Assembly: GCF_009380165.1 (NCBI RefSeq) | Contig: NZ_WHUF01000006.1 | Location: 1 to 64,000, forward strand | Length of the DNA: 64,000 nucleotides | Reading direction: 5' to 3' | DNA from: Rugamonas rivuli | GTDB lineage: Bacteria > Pseudomonadota > Gammaproteobacteria > Burkholderiales > Burkholderiaceae_D | In this document: in pieces, positions 30,672 to 39,864 of the stretch | How positions within the stretch are numbered: the stretch's first letter is position 1 | Layout of the letters: each line of letters starts with the position of its first letter | The notes under the pieces: model-generated | The model's input: the letters and a program-made list of their open reading frames with translations, nothing else | Told to the model about the DNA's origin: nothing | Databases searched by the model: none | Made by a program: the position numbers and the translations under genes

Positions 30672-31978
30672 TTTGCGCAGGCTGGAGTGATTTTTTTCTC
30701 GGCCGCGTAGGCTGCGGAGCTTTCTTCCAGCAGCTTGCGGGTCAGGGCCTTGTCGCCGACGATCCAGTTCGGTGTGATGGCGTTCCACTTCTTGCCGTCC
30801 CATTGCTGGACCTTGACGGCGCCCGAGCCTTCATGGTCGTCGCAGCTGGTCTTCACCGGCGGCAGCATGCCGAAGGCGCCGATGGCTTTCTGGCGGGCTT
30901 CGTCGACGTTCAGGTGCTCCAGGCCCCAGCGCATTTGTTCGCCGCTGACCGGTTTGCCCTTGCCGAATTTTTCCTGCGCGGTGCGCATCGCCTCCACCCA
31001 CAGGATGGCAGCGCTGACGCCGCGCATGTGGTACACGGAGCCGATGCGGGTGCGGTCGGCCAGGTTGCCTTTGCCGGCGTCGTAGAGTTTTTTGTGGATC
31101 TCGTCCATCACCGGGTAGTTGCCCGGCGTGTTGAAGGTCATCGCGCTGTAGCCCTTGGCGGCGTCGCCGGCCGGTACGGTGTCTTCCTCGGAGCCGGCCC
31201 ACCACACGCCCAGGATTTTCTCGCGCGGTACGCCGTTGCGCTGCGCGGTCTTGATGGCGACCGCGTTCATCGAACCCCAGCCCCACAGGATTACGTGATC
31301 CGGATTGGCCTGGCGGATCTGCAGCCATTGCGATTGCTGCTCGGTGCCCGGCGGCGTGACGGGGATCTTGATCAGCTCAAAGGCGTACTGCTTGGACAAG
31401 GCGTCCAGCACCGGCAAGGGTTCCTTGCCGAAGGCCGAGTCGTGGTACAGGTAGGCGATCTTCTTGCCTTTCAGCTTGTCCATGCCGCCGTTTTTGTCGC
31501 CGAGGTATTTGATCATCGCGGCGGCCTGGTTCCAGTAGCTGGTAATCAGCGGGAACACGTAGGGGAAGACCTTGCCGTTGGCGGCGTCCGAGCGGCCGTA
31601 GCCTATCATCGTCATCGGGATTTTATCGGTCGGCAGGCGATCGAGCACGCCGTAGGCCACGCCGGTGGACAGCGGTTCGACCAGTGTGGCGCCGCCGTTC
31701 TTGGTCTTCAGGCGCTCGTAGCATTCGACGCCGCGCGAAGGGTTGTATTCGGTTTCGCATTCTTCCCAGGAGATCTTCACGCCGTTGACGCCGCCCGACA
31801 GGTTGACCAGGTTGAAGTAATCGATAATGCCGCCGTAGAAGCCGGAACCGCCCGCCGCATAAGGGCCCACGCGATACGAGGGCAGGGCGACATATTGATC
31901 GGCCACCGCGGGCTGCGCCCATGCGGGTATGGATGCGACCAGTGTGAGTCCGAGTGCCAGGGATGCGATGCGCTTCAT
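30668..31978 (-). CDS. LivK-type periplasmic substrate-binding protein
   Basis: A 436-residue exported binding protein with a signal peptide (LGLTLVASIPAWA) and the Leu/Ile/Val-binding (type I periplasmic-binding) fold: SGGVNGVKISWEECETEYN, then GKKIAYLYHDSAFG and a later HVILWGWGSMNA. At 415 mature residues it is larger than classical LivK (about 345), like binding proteins for aromatic acids and other carboxylates. The specificity is open, since the flanking acyl-CoA ligases suggest acids rather than amino acids (inference). Confidence 0.88.
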   Translation of the reverse strand: MKRIASLALGLTLVASIPAWAQPAVADQYVALPSYRVGPYAAGGSGFYGGIIDYFNLVNLSGGVNGVKISWEECETEYNPSRGVECYERLKTKNGGATLVEPLSTGVAYGVLDRLPTDKIPMTMIGYGRSDAANGKVFPYVFPLITSYWNQAAAMIKYLGDKNGGMDKLKGKKIAYLYHDSAFGKEPLPVLDALSKQYAFELIKIPVTPPGTEQQSQWLQIRQANPDHVILWGWGSMNAVAIKTAQRNGVPREKILGVWWAGSEEDTVPAGDAAKGYSAMTFNTPGNYPVMDEIHKKLYDAGKGNLADRTRIGSVYHMRGVSAAILWVEAMRTAQEKFGKGKPVSGEQMRWGLEHLNVDEARQKAIGAFGMLPPVKTSCDDHEGSGAVKVQQWDGKKWNAITPNWIVGDKALTRKLLEESSAAYAAEKKITPACAK

Positions 31979-32010
31979 TGTCTACTCCTCCAGGTTATTG
32001 TTGTATGCGT

Positions 32011-33069
32011 TCAGTGCGGGAATGGCCACAGACGCAGTTTCTCTTTACCGATTTGCCACAAACGTGCCAGACCGTGCGGTTCCACGATCAGGAAAAATAT
32101 GATCAGGGCGCCGAACACCATCAGCTCCAGGTTGGACGCCACGCTGGTCGGCAGCGCCAGGCTGTGGGCGAAGATGTTCAGGAACACCGGCAGCAGCACG
32201 ATGAAGGCCGCGCCGAGGAAGGAGCCCAGCACCGAGCCGACGCCGCCGATGATCACCATGAACAGGATGCGGAACGACAGGTCGAGGTTGTAGGCTTCCG
32301 GCTCCACGGTGCCGAGGTAGGCGTAGGCGTACAGCGCGCCGGCCACGCCGCAGTAGAAGGAGCTGACGGCGAAGGCCAGCAGCTTGGTGCGCATCAGGCG
32401 GAAGCCGATCACTTCGGCCGCCACGTCCATGTCGCGCACGGCCATCCACGAGCGGCCGACGTTGGAGCGGATCATGTTCTTGGCCAGCAGCGCCATCACC
32501 GCCACCACGCCCAGCACCAGCAGGTATTTGCGGTCCGGCGTGTCGAACTGGTAGCCGAGGATGACGATCTTCTGCGCGGTGATCACGCCGGAGCTGCTGT
32601 AGTTGGTCAGGTAGGGGATCTTGGTCAGGCACCAGACCACGAAGAACTGCGTGGCCAGCGTGGACGCGGCCAGGTAGAAGCCGCGTATGCGCAGCGACGG
32701 CAGGCCGAAGGCGATGCCGACCAGCGCTGCGCTCAAGCCGCCCAGCACGAAGGCCAGCAGCACCGGCAGGCCGGGCAAGCGCGCCAGGAAGTTGTACGCG
32801 GCGAAGGCGCCGACCGCCATGAAGGCGGCCGTGCCTAGCGACAGCTGGCCCGCGTAGCCGGTGAGGATGTTCAGTCCCAGCGCGGCTAGCGAGAAAATCA
32901 GGAAGGGGATCAGGATCGCGGACAAGGTGTACGGCGATGCGAACAGCGGCACCACCACGATCGCCACCATCAGCAGTGCGAACAGCGCGATGCGGTCCTG
33001 CAGGATGGGGAAGATCTGGTTGTCGGCCTGGTAGCTGGTTTTGAATTGTCCTGCTTCGCGGTAGAGCAT
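32011..33069 (-). CDS. livM: Branched-chain-type ABC permease (LivM-like)
   Basis: A 352-residue inner-membrane permease with about ten hydrophobic segments. Typical stretches are LNILTGYAGQLSLGTAAFMAVGA, near residues 67-90, and GGVGSVLGSFLGAAFIVLLP, near the C-terminus. It has a long N-terminal cytoplasmic piece before the first helix. It lies 19 bases after livH and 32 before the binding protein gene. Confidence 0.92.
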   Translation of the reverse strand: MLYREAGQFKTSYQADNQIFPILQDRIALFALLMVAIVVVPLFASPYTLSAILIPFLIFSLAALGLNILTGYAGQLSLGTAAFMAVGAFAAYNFLARLPGLPVLLAFVLGGLSAALVGIAFGLPSLRIRGFYLAASTLATQFFVVWCLTKIPYLTNYSSSGVITAQKIVILGYQFDTPDRKYLLVLGVVAVMALLAKNMIRSNVGRSWMAVRDMDVAAEVIGFRLMRTKLLAFAVSSFYCGVAGALYAYAYLGTVEPEAYNLDLSFRILFMVIIGGVGSVLGSFLGAAFIVLLPVFLNIFAHSLALPTSVASNLELMVFGALIIFFLIVEPHGLARLWQIGKEKLRLWPFPH

Positions 33070-33088
33070 GGGATGTACCTTTAGCCTC

Positions 33089-33991
33089 TCAGATTCTGCG
33101 GATGATTTTTTCGCCGAACAGGCCTTCCGGCCGCACCAGCAGGAACATCAGCGCCAGCACGTACGGGAACCAGCCTTCGATGCCGCCGCCGACCAGCGGG
33201 CCGATATACACCTCGGCCATTTTTTCGGAGGCGCCGATAATCAGGCCGCCGACGATCGCGCCCGGCATCGACGTGAAGCCACCCAGGATCAGTACCGGCA
33301 GCGCCTTCAGCGCCACGAAGGTCAGCGCGAACTGCACGCCATTGCGGGCGCCCCACAGCAGGCCCGCCACCAGCGCGACCAGGCCAGCCACCGCCCACAG
33401 CACCGCCCAGATGCGCTGCAGAGGAATGCCGACGGCCAGCGCGGCCTGGTGATCGTCCGCCACCGCGCGCAGTGCGCGGCCTACCTTGGTCCTGGAGAAC
33501 AGCAGTGCCAGCGCAGTCACCAGCAGGCCGCAAACGGCGGCCGCCATGATGTCGAACTGCGAGACGAGGATGTTAAATTTGTTCATCAGGTATTCGGACG
33601 GCACATCCTCGATGGGCAGCTCCAGCTTGTGCACCTGCGAGCCCCACATCAATTGCGCCAGCCCCTCGATGAAGAAGGCCAGGCCGATGGTGGCCATGAA
33701 CAGCGTGATCTCCGGCTGGTTCACCAATGGCCGCAGCACCACGCGCTCGATGGCGATGCCGAGCAGGATCATGACCACGATGGTCAGCGGGATCGCCACC
33801 CACAGCGACACGCCCAGCTTGTCGACGATGCCCACGCAGGTCAGCGCGGCGAAGAACACCATCGCGCCCTGGGCGAAGTTGAATACGCCGGAGGCCTTGT
33901 AGATCAGCACAAAGCCGATCGCCACCAGCGCGTACATCACGCCGGACAGCAGGCCGCCGATCAGCACCTCAAAGAAAAAGTTCACGTTCAT
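33089..33991 (-). CDS. livH: Branched-chain-type ABC permease (LivH-like)
   Basis: A 300-residue permease with about eight hydrophobic segments. The family sequence KASGVFNFAQGAMVFFAALT is present (residues about 30-50), as is GGFTSMPGAIVGGLIIG. Its start overlaps the livG stop by 4 bases. Together with LivM it forms the transmembrane channel. Confidence 0.93.
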   Translation of the reverse strand: MNVNFFFEVLIGGLLSGVMYALVAIGFVLIYKASGVFNFAQGAMVFFAALTCVGIVDKLGVSLWVAIPLTIVVMILLGIAIERVVLRPLVNQPEITLFMATIGLAFFIEGLAQLMWGSQVHKLELPIEDVPSEYLMNKFNILVSQFDIMAAAVCGLLVTALALLFSRTKVGRALRAVADDHQAALAVGIPLQRIWAVLWAVAGLVALVAGLLWGARNGVQFALTFVALKALPVLILGGFTSMPGAIVGGLIIGASEKMAEVYIGPLVGGGIEGWFPYVLALMFLLVRPEGLFGEKIIRRI

Positions 33992-34821
33992 TCGCAGGCC
34001 TTTCCGAGATAGGCGTTGATCACGTCCTGGTTGCAGCGGATGTCGTCGGGCGTGCCGTCGCCGATCTTCTTGCCGTAGTCGAGCACCACCACGCGGTCGG
34101 AGATGTCCATCACCACGCCCATGTCATGCTCGATCAGCACGATGGTGGTGCCGAATTGGTCGTTGACGTCGAGGATAAAGCGGCACATGTCCTGCTTCTC
34201 TTCGACGTTCATGCCGGCCATCGGTTCGTCGAGCAGCAGGATTTCCGGCTCGGCCGCCAGGGCGCGGCCCAGCTCCACGCGCTTCTGCAGACCGTAGGGC
34301 AGGCGGCCCACCGGCGTCTTGCGGATCGCCTGGATTTCCAGGAAGTCGATGATCTCCTCCGCCTTGACGCGGTGGGCGATTTCCTCGCGCCGTGCCGGGC
34401 CCCAGTACAGGGCCTGCATCAGGAAGTTCGATTTCATCTTCAGGTTACGGCCGGTCATGATGTTGTCGAGGACCGTCATGCCCTTGAACAGCGCGATGTT
34501 CTGGAAGGTGCGGGCGATGCCGGATTTGGCGGCGGCGTGGCAGTCCATATTCTTGCGGTGCTCGCCGCGGTAGATGATCTCCCCCAGCTGCGGGCGGTAC
34601 ACGCCGTTGATCACGTTGAGCATCGAGCTTTTGCCGGCGCCATTGGGGCCGATGATGGCGCGGATCTCGTGCTGTTTGACGTCGAAGGAGATGTCGGTCA
34701 GCGCCTTGACGCCGCCGAACGACAGCGAGATGTTTTTCAGGTCGAGGATCACCGGGCCGATCTTGCGGCGGTCGGGGTCTGCGTCGGCACCGAAATGGGT
34801 GTCTGGTTCGTTCATTTGCAT
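33988..34821 (-). CDS. livG: Branched-chain-type ABC ATPase (LivG-like)
   Basis: A 277-residue ATPase. Walker A is GPNGAGKSS, the signature region reads LPYGLQKRVELGRALA (an LPYG variant common in LivG), and Walker B is ILLLDEPMAGMN. The ATG at 34821 has GGAGGA with a 7-base spacer. An earlier ATG at 34839 overlaps the acyl-CoA synthetase stop by ATGA, and either could be used. Works with LivF-, LivH- and LivM-like partners. Confidence 0.92.
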   Translation of the reverse strand: MQMNEPDTHFGADADPDRRKIGPVILDLKNISLSFGGVKALTDISFDVKQHEIRAIIGPNGAGKSSMLNVINGVYRPQLGEIIYRGEHRKNMDCHAAAKSGIARTFQNIALFKGMTVLDNIMTGRNLKMKSNFLMQALYWGPARREEIAHRVKAEEIIDFLEIQAIRKTPVGRLPYGLQKRVELGRALAAEPEILLLDEPMAGMNVEEKQDMCRFILDVNDQFGTTIVLIEHDMGVVMDISDRVVVLDYGKKIGDGTPDDIRCNQDVINAYLGKACE

Positions 34822-34835
34822 GGTGATGTCCTCCG

Positions 34836-36779
34836 TCATGCCGCTGCCTGGATGGCAGGGAACGTCTTGCAAGGCTCGATCTTCAGGTCCGCCGCCACCA
34901 GCCCGCTGCGGCCATCTTCGAACTTGACCTGCGTTTCGATGTACTGCGACTGCTTGCCGCTGTAGAGCGCAGCGATCAGCACCGCGTACTTCTCGGCGAT
35001 GAACTTGCGCCGCACTTTGCGGGTGCGGGTCAGCTCATCGTCGTCGGGGTCGAGCTCTTTGTGCAGCACCAGGTAGCGGTGGATCTGCGTGTCGCTCATC
35101 AATGGCTCGGCCGCCAGGTCGGCGTTGACCTGCTCGATGCAGTCGCGCACCAGGCCATACACCTGCGGGTGCGCGGCCAGGTCGGTGTAGCCGGAGTAGG
35201 CGATGCTGCGGCGCTCGGCCCAGTTGCCCACGGCTTCCATGTCGATATTGATGAAGGCGCAGACCTCGTCGCGCTGGTCGCCGAACACCACCGCCTCTTT
35301 GATGAAGGGGAAGAACTTGAGTTTGTTCTCCACGTAGTTGGGCGCGAAGATGGCGCCGCCGTTCATCTTGCCCACGTCCGCCGCGCGGTCGATGATCTTC
35401 AGGTGGCCTTCGTGGTCGAACAGGCCGGCGTCGCCGGTGTGGAAGTAGCCTTCGGCGTCGATCGCTTCGCTGGTCGCGTCGGGACGCTTGTAATAACAGT
35501 CCATCAATGTTGGCGACCTGACCAGCACTTCGCCGTTGTCGGCCAGCTTGACCTCGACGCCGGGCGCCGGCAGGCCGACGCTGTCGAACTTGATCTGGCC
35601 GTCCGGTTGCAAACAGATGTAGGCGCAGGTTTCGGTGGAGCCGTAGAACTGCTTCAGGTTGACGCCGATGGAGCGGTAGAAGCGGAACAGGTCGGGGCCG
35701 ATCGCGGCGCCGGCGGTGTAGGCGACCCGCACGCGCGACATGCCCAGCACGTTTTTCAGCGGGCCGTAGACCAGCACCCGGCCCACGGCGTAGGCCAGGC
35801 GGTCGGACAGCGCCACCGGTTTGCCGTCCAGGATGGCGGCGCCGCAGCGGCGGGCCACCGCCATGAAGTGGTGGAACATGTGGCGCTTGATGGCGCCGGC
35901 GTCTTCCATCCGTATCATTACGGTGGTCAGCATGTTTTCGAACACGCGCGGCGGGGCGAAGTAATAAGTAGGGCCGATTTCGCGCATGTCGGTCATGACG
36001 GTGTCGCCGGATTCGGGACAGTTGACGGTGAAGCCGGCCGTCATCGCCTGGGCGAAGGAGAACAGGCAGTCGCCCACCCAGGCCATCGGCAGGTAGGACA
36101 GGATGTCTTCTTCGTCGGTGAGGTTCTCGAAACCGACGCCGCCGGTGCCGGCCGCGATCAGCGCGTTGTGGGTCTGGCATACGCCTTTCGGCTTGCCGGT
36201 GGTGCCGGAGGTGTACAGGATGATGGCGTTGTCGCTGCCCTGGCCGGCCTTGACGGCGTTGTCGAACATGCCGGGATTGGCCTGGTCCCAGGCGCGGCCC
36301 AGCTCCTGCAGGCGGGCGAAGGACAGCAGGCCTTTCTGGCGGTAGTGGCGCATGCCGCGTTCGTCGTCGTAGGCGATGTGTTCGATATGCGGATATAAAC
36401 TTTGCAGTTCCATCAACTTGTCGACCTGTTCCTGGTCTTCGACGATGGCGTAGCGGATCTCGGCGTTTTCCAGCACGTAGGCCATGTCGGCGGCCGGGGC
36501 GTCCTGGTACAGCGGCACCGGCACGCCGCCCAGGCATTGGGCGGCCAGCATGGACCAGTAGAGGCGGGGGCGGTTGTCGCCGATGATGGCCAGGTTCATG
36601 CCGCGCTGGAAGCCGATGGCGGCCAGGCCGCAGGCCAGCGCCCGCACTTCGTCGTTGACCTGGGACCAAGTCCAGCTTTGCCAGATGCCCAGGTATTTTT
36701 CGCGGAATGCGGGTTTCCCTGGACGGAGCCGGCCATGGGCCAGCAACCAGCGCGGGAATGTCTCGTTCTGTGTATGCAC
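34836..36779 (-). CDS. Long-chain acyl-CoA synthetase-like AMP-forming ligase
   Basis: A 647-residue adenylate-forming enzyme with the motif LYTSGTTGKPKGV (AMP binding), a central YGSTETCAYI acceptor-type motif, and the DRAADVGK C-terminal hinge region. The size matches long-chain acyl-CoA synthetases. It starts with GTG behind an AGGAG site and leads the importer operon. It may trap an imported fatty or aromatic acid as its CoA ester. The opposite-strand neighbour, 142 bases away, is a Crp/Fnr regulator, so that interval holds the control region. Confidence 0.9.
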   Translation of the reverse strand: MHTQNETFPRWLLAHGRLRPGKPAFREKYLGIWQSWTWSQVNDEVRALACGLAAIGFQRGMNLAIIGDNRPRLYWSMLAAQCLGGVPVPLYQDAPAADMAYVLENAEIRYAIVEDQEQVDKLMELQSLYPHIEHIAYDDERGMRHYRQKGLLSFARLQELGRAWDQANPGMFDNAVKAGQGSDNAIILYTSGTTGKPKGVCQTHNALIAAGTGGVGFENLTDEEDILSYLPMAWVGDCLFSFAQAMTAGFTVNCPESGDTVMTDMREIGPTYYFAPPRVFENMLTTVMIRMEDAGAIKRHMFHHFMAVARRCGAAILDGKPVALSDRLAYAVGRVLVYGPLKNVLGMSRVRVAYTAGAAIGPDLFRFYRSIGVNLKQFYGSTETCAYICLQPDGQIKFDSVGLPAPGVEVKLADNGEVLVRSPTLMDCYYKRPDATSEAIDAEGYFHTGDAGLFDHEGHLKIIDRAADVGKMNGGAIFAPNYVENKLKFFPFIKEAVVFGDQRDEVCAFINIDMEAVGNWAERRSIAYSGYTDLAAHPQVYGLVRDCIEQVNADLAAEPLMSDTQIHRYLVLHKELDPDDDELTRTRKVRRKFIAEKYAVLIAALYSGKQSQYIETQVKFEDGRSGLVAADLKIEPCKTFPAIQAAA

Positions 36780-36921
36780 CAGTGTCTCCTGTTGCTGTTT
36801 GCTCGTACTTGTTAAACTTCTGATACGGCAGCCTTTTTATGTGATGATATTAGCCTGCCGCTGGAAGTCAGGTTGTCTTTTCAGCGACATTTGACCGACT
36901 TTTCCATGGTGCGTTGCAATA

Positions 36922-37611
36922 ATGCCTAATCAACATCAAATTAGCCTCAAAGAAGCATTGCGCACGGCGATCTGGGCTCAGGGTCTGACGCCGGAACAAA
37001 TGGCGCGCGTGGAGGCTGAGACTTTTGAAACCTTTGTCGCCAAGGGGGGTTATGTTTGCCGCAAAGGTGAGATGGTGGAGAATTGGCTGGGTATTATGGA
37101 CGGCATGGTCAAGATGACGAATTTCTCGGCGGCCGGTAAAAGCGTGTCATTTACCGGCGTGCCGGCAGGCGGCTGGTTTGGCGAGGGGTCGCTTTTAAAA
37201 AAAGAAATACTCAAATACGATGCGATGGCTTTGCGCGATACGCGTATCGCCCGTATGCCTATTTCTACTTTTCATTGGTTGCTGGAAACGAGTTTGCCTT
37301 TTACGCGGTTTTTGCTGATGCAATTGAATGAGCGTTTGGGGCAGTTTATCGGCATGGTGGAAAATGACCGTTTATTAAATCCGGATACGCGCGTTGCGCG
37401 CTGTCTGGTGTCCATGTTTAATTCCCATCTTTATCCGGGATTGGAGAAACTGGTGCAGATATCGCAGGAGGAATTAGGCCTGCTGTCCGGCGCTTCGCGC
37501 CAGCGCGCCAATCAGGCATTACAGCTGCTGGAGAAACAAGGCTTATTAAGTCTTGATTACGGCGGCATCCGCATACTCGACCTCGAAGGCCTGCGCCGCT
37601 ACGAGGCCTGA
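36922..37611 (+). CDS. Crp/Fnr family transcriptional regulator
   Basis: A 229-residue protein: a cyclic-nucleotide-binding-like barrel (about residues 30-125, with WFGEGSLLKK), a long dimer helix and a C-terminal winged HTH (LVQISQEELGLLSGASRQRANQALQLL, about 170-200). It lacks the four N-terminal cysteines of Fnr, so it does not bind an Fe-S cluster in the Fnr manner. The canonical cAMP phosphate-binding Arg-Ser pair of Crp is not evident, so the ligand is unclear. Coding GC is visibly lower than around it. It is divergent to the Liv/acyl-CoA ligase operon, making that a likely target. Confidence 0.85.
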   Translation: MPNQHQISLKEALRTAIWAQGLTPEQMARVEAETFETFVAKGGYVCRKGEMVENWLGIMDGMVKMTNFSAAGKSVSFTGVPAGGWFGEGSLLKKEILKYDAMALRDTRIARMPISTFHWLLETSLPFTRFLLMQLNERLGQFIGMVENDRLLNPDTRVARCLVSMFNSHLYPGLEKLVQISQEELGLLSGASRQRANQALQLLEKQGLLSLDYGGIRILDLEGLRRYEA

Positions 37612-38046
37612 GCACCACTCCCATACGTTGCCAATTTCCGATCAGGGCAGTTTTTGCCTTCAAATCATGCTAATTTTTAGCGCGTTTGCGCCAAATTTCA
37701 GCATTTGACGGTCGAGCAGAAGGAATCGCTGGAGCTGCTATTTTTCTACGACTGCTTAATATGCGGCTTATCGTTGGTGGTGTTGATTTTCTGTGGCCGT
37801 AAATATACTTCCAGGAATGAAGAGGCTTTTGCGTATCCGTTGGTGATAATCCTCTTGTTCGATTGAACGCCATTTTCCGTCGGAGGAGATGAGGCGATCA
37901 TGATCACTGCGGGTTTCGGCGCGCTGCGGAACAAGCTGTGCCATTAATGCACACGTTCAAAGTTCGAAACGTATATCCCCAGCAATCGCGGTATCATAGC
38001 GGTAAGCTATGCCGCACCGGCGGCGCACCGGACTTCGACTTATTCC
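37612..38046. other. 435-bp gene-poor interval between the Crp-like gene and pepP
   Basis: GC is lower than the surrounding average. No confident gene is visible. Short reading frames occur on both strands, one of which encodes a hydrophobic stretch (see the separate entry). Near the right end a small inverted repeat CATAGC-N5-GCTATG (37995-38011) lies 36 bases before pepP. No repeat, RNA or insertion-element ends were recognised. Confidence 0.6.
37705..37866 (+). CDS. Possible small membrane peptide or gene remnant
   Basis: A 53-codon frame from a TTG to a TGA. It reads as a short polar start (LTVEQKESLE) followed by strong hydrophobic sequence (CLICGLSLVVLIFCG), a polar loop, and another hydrophobic end (YPLVIILLFD). 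The upstream frame is interrupted by a stop and no ribosome binding site is seen. It could be a decayed membrane gene or chance. Confidence 0.2.
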   Translation: MTVEQKESLELLFFYDCLICGLSLVVLIFCGRKYTSRNEEAFAYPLVIILLFD

Positions 38047-39864
38047 ATGCCTAATTCAGATACCTCCCACGTTGTCGAGCGCTTGGCGCTGCTGCGCGCG
38101 GCGATGCGTCAGCAGCAGATCGACGCGTTGATCGTGCCGTCCGCCGATCCCCATTTGTCCGAATATCTGCCGCCGCGCTGGCAGGGCCGTGAATGGCTGT
38201 CGGGTTTTACCGGCTCGGTCGGCACATTTATCATCACGCCCGAATTCGCCGGCATCTGGACCGACGCCCGTTATTGGGCCCAGGCCGAACAGCAACTGGC
38301 AAATACCGGCATCCAGTTAATGAAGCTGACCTCCGGCGCCAGCGTCCAATATGTCGACTGGCTGGCCGCCTATTTGAAATCCGGCCAGACGGCTGCCGTC
38401 GACGGCGCGGTGCTCGGCCTGTCCATCGCCCGCCTGCTGGAACAGGCGCTGCAGGCCAAGGATGTTGCGCTGCGCACAGATATTGACCTGCTCAACCAGG
38501 TCTGGACCGACCGCCCCGCGCTCCCGGCCGCACCGGTTTACGAGCACCTGCCGCCGTACGCCTCCAAAACCCGCATCGGCAAACTGGCCGATTTGCGCAT
38601 TGCAATGAAGCAACTTGGTGCACAACGCCACCTGATTTCGACGCTGGACGACATCGCCTACCTGTTCAACCTGCGCGGCGCCGACGTCAATTACAACCCG
38701 ATTTTCCTGTCGCACGCCCTGGTCGCGCCGACCCGCGCCACGCTGTTCGTCGCCGACGGCAAGATCCCGCCCGCGCTGCGCGCCACGCTGGCGGAGGAGG
38801 GCGTGGACGTCGCGCCCTACGAATCGGCCGCCGCCGCCCTGGCCGCGCTGCCCGCCGACAGCACGCTGCTGATCGACCCGCGCCGCCTCACCTACGGCAC
38901 GCGCCAGTGGGTGCCGGCCAAGGTCAAGGTGATCGAGGCGATCAACCCGACCACCTTCGCCAAATCGAAGAAAAGCGAGGCCGACGCCGAGCATGTGCGC
39001 GCCGCCATGGAGCAGGACGGCGCCGCCCTGTGCGAATTCTTCACCTGGCTGGACCAGACTTTGGCCGATCCGCAGCGCGCCCCGCTGACCGAAGTGGCCA
39101 TCGACCACCACATCACGGCGGCACGCGCGCGCCGTCCCGGCTTCGTCAGCCCGAGCTTCTCGACCATCGCCGGCTTCCGCTCCAACGGCGCGATCATGCA
39201 TTACCGCGCCACCGAAGCCCAGCACTCCATCATCGAAGGCGACGGCCTGCTGCTGATCGATTCCGGCGGCCAGTACGTGGGCGGCACCACCGACATCACC
39301 CGCGTGGTGGGCGTCGGCGCCATCACGGCCGCCCACAAACGCGACTTCACGCTGGTGCTCAAGGGCGTGATCGCCCTGTCCCGCGCGCGCTTCCCGCGCG
39401 GCACCCGCTCGCCGATGCTCGACGCCATCGCCCGCGCGCCGCTGTGGGCCGAGGGCCTGGACTTCGGCCACGGCACCGGCCACGGCGTCGGTTACTTCCT
39501 CAACGTGCACGAAGGCCCGCAGTCGATATCGCAATCGGCGATGCCGGAGCCGCACACCGCCATGGAGCCAGGCATGATTACATCGATAGAACCGGGGCTG
39601 TACCGTCCCGGCCAATGGGGCATCCGGATTGAAAACCTGGTGCTGAACCGCCCTGCGGGCCAGACCGAATTCGGCGAGTTTCTCGATTTCGAAACGCTGA
39701 CCCTGTGCCCGATCGACACCCGCTGCATCGACGCCGCGCTGCTGCGCGACGACGAGAAACGTTGGCTGAACGACTATCACGCCACGGTGCGCAAGCGCCT
39801 GCGGCCGCTGGTGTCCGGCGATGCGCTGGCCTGGCTGGAAACCCGTACGGAGGCACTGGCATGA
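38047..39864 (+). CDS. Aminopeptidase P family protein (M24)
   Basis: A 605-residue Xaa-Pro aminopeptidase of the long, three-domain type. Two creatinase-like N-terminal domains come first, then the M24 pita-bread domain with NGAIMHYRAT, LLIDSGGQYVGGTTDITR (metal Asp pair), GTGHGVGYFLNVHEGP (metal His), SIEPGLY (Glu) and IRIENLVL (Glu). All five metal ligands are visible. It cleaves N-terminal residues ahead of proline, in the cytoplasm. Its stop overlaps the next gene's start by ATGA. Confidence 0.92.
   Translation: MPNSDTSHVVERLALLRAAMRQQQIDALIVPSADPHLSEYLPPRWQGREWLSGFTGSVGTFIITPEFAGIWTDARYWAQAEQQLANTGIQLMKLTSGASVQYVDWLAAYLKSGQTAAVDGAVLGLSIARLLEQALQAKDVALRTDIDLLNQVWTDRPALPAAPVYEHLPPYASKTRIGKLADLRIAMKQLGAQRHLISTLDDIAYLFNLRGADVNYNPIFLSHALVAPTRATLFVADGKIPPALRATLAEEGVDVAPYESAAAALAALPADSTLLIDPRRLTYGTRQWVPAKVKVIEAINPTTFAKSKKSEADAEHVRAAMEQDGAALCEFFTWLDQTLADPQRAPLTEVAIDHHITAARARRPGFVSPSFSTIAGFRSNGAIMHYRATEAQHSIIEGDGLLLIDSGGQYVGGTTDITRVVGVGAITAAHKRDFTLVLKGVIALSRARFPRGTRSPMLDAIARAPLWAEGLDFGHGTGHGVGYFLNVHEGPQSISQSAMPEPHTAMEPGMITSIEPGLYRPGQWGIRIENLVLNRPAGQTEFGEFLDFETLTLCPIDTRCIDAALLRDDEKRWLNDYHATVRKRLRPLVSGDALAWLETRTEALA

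Noticed and set aside
37670..37934. Two short minus-strand frames (67 and 62 codons) between the Crp-like gene and pepP
   Set aside because: Polar, random-looking sequence, overlapping each other, and with no ribosome binding site.
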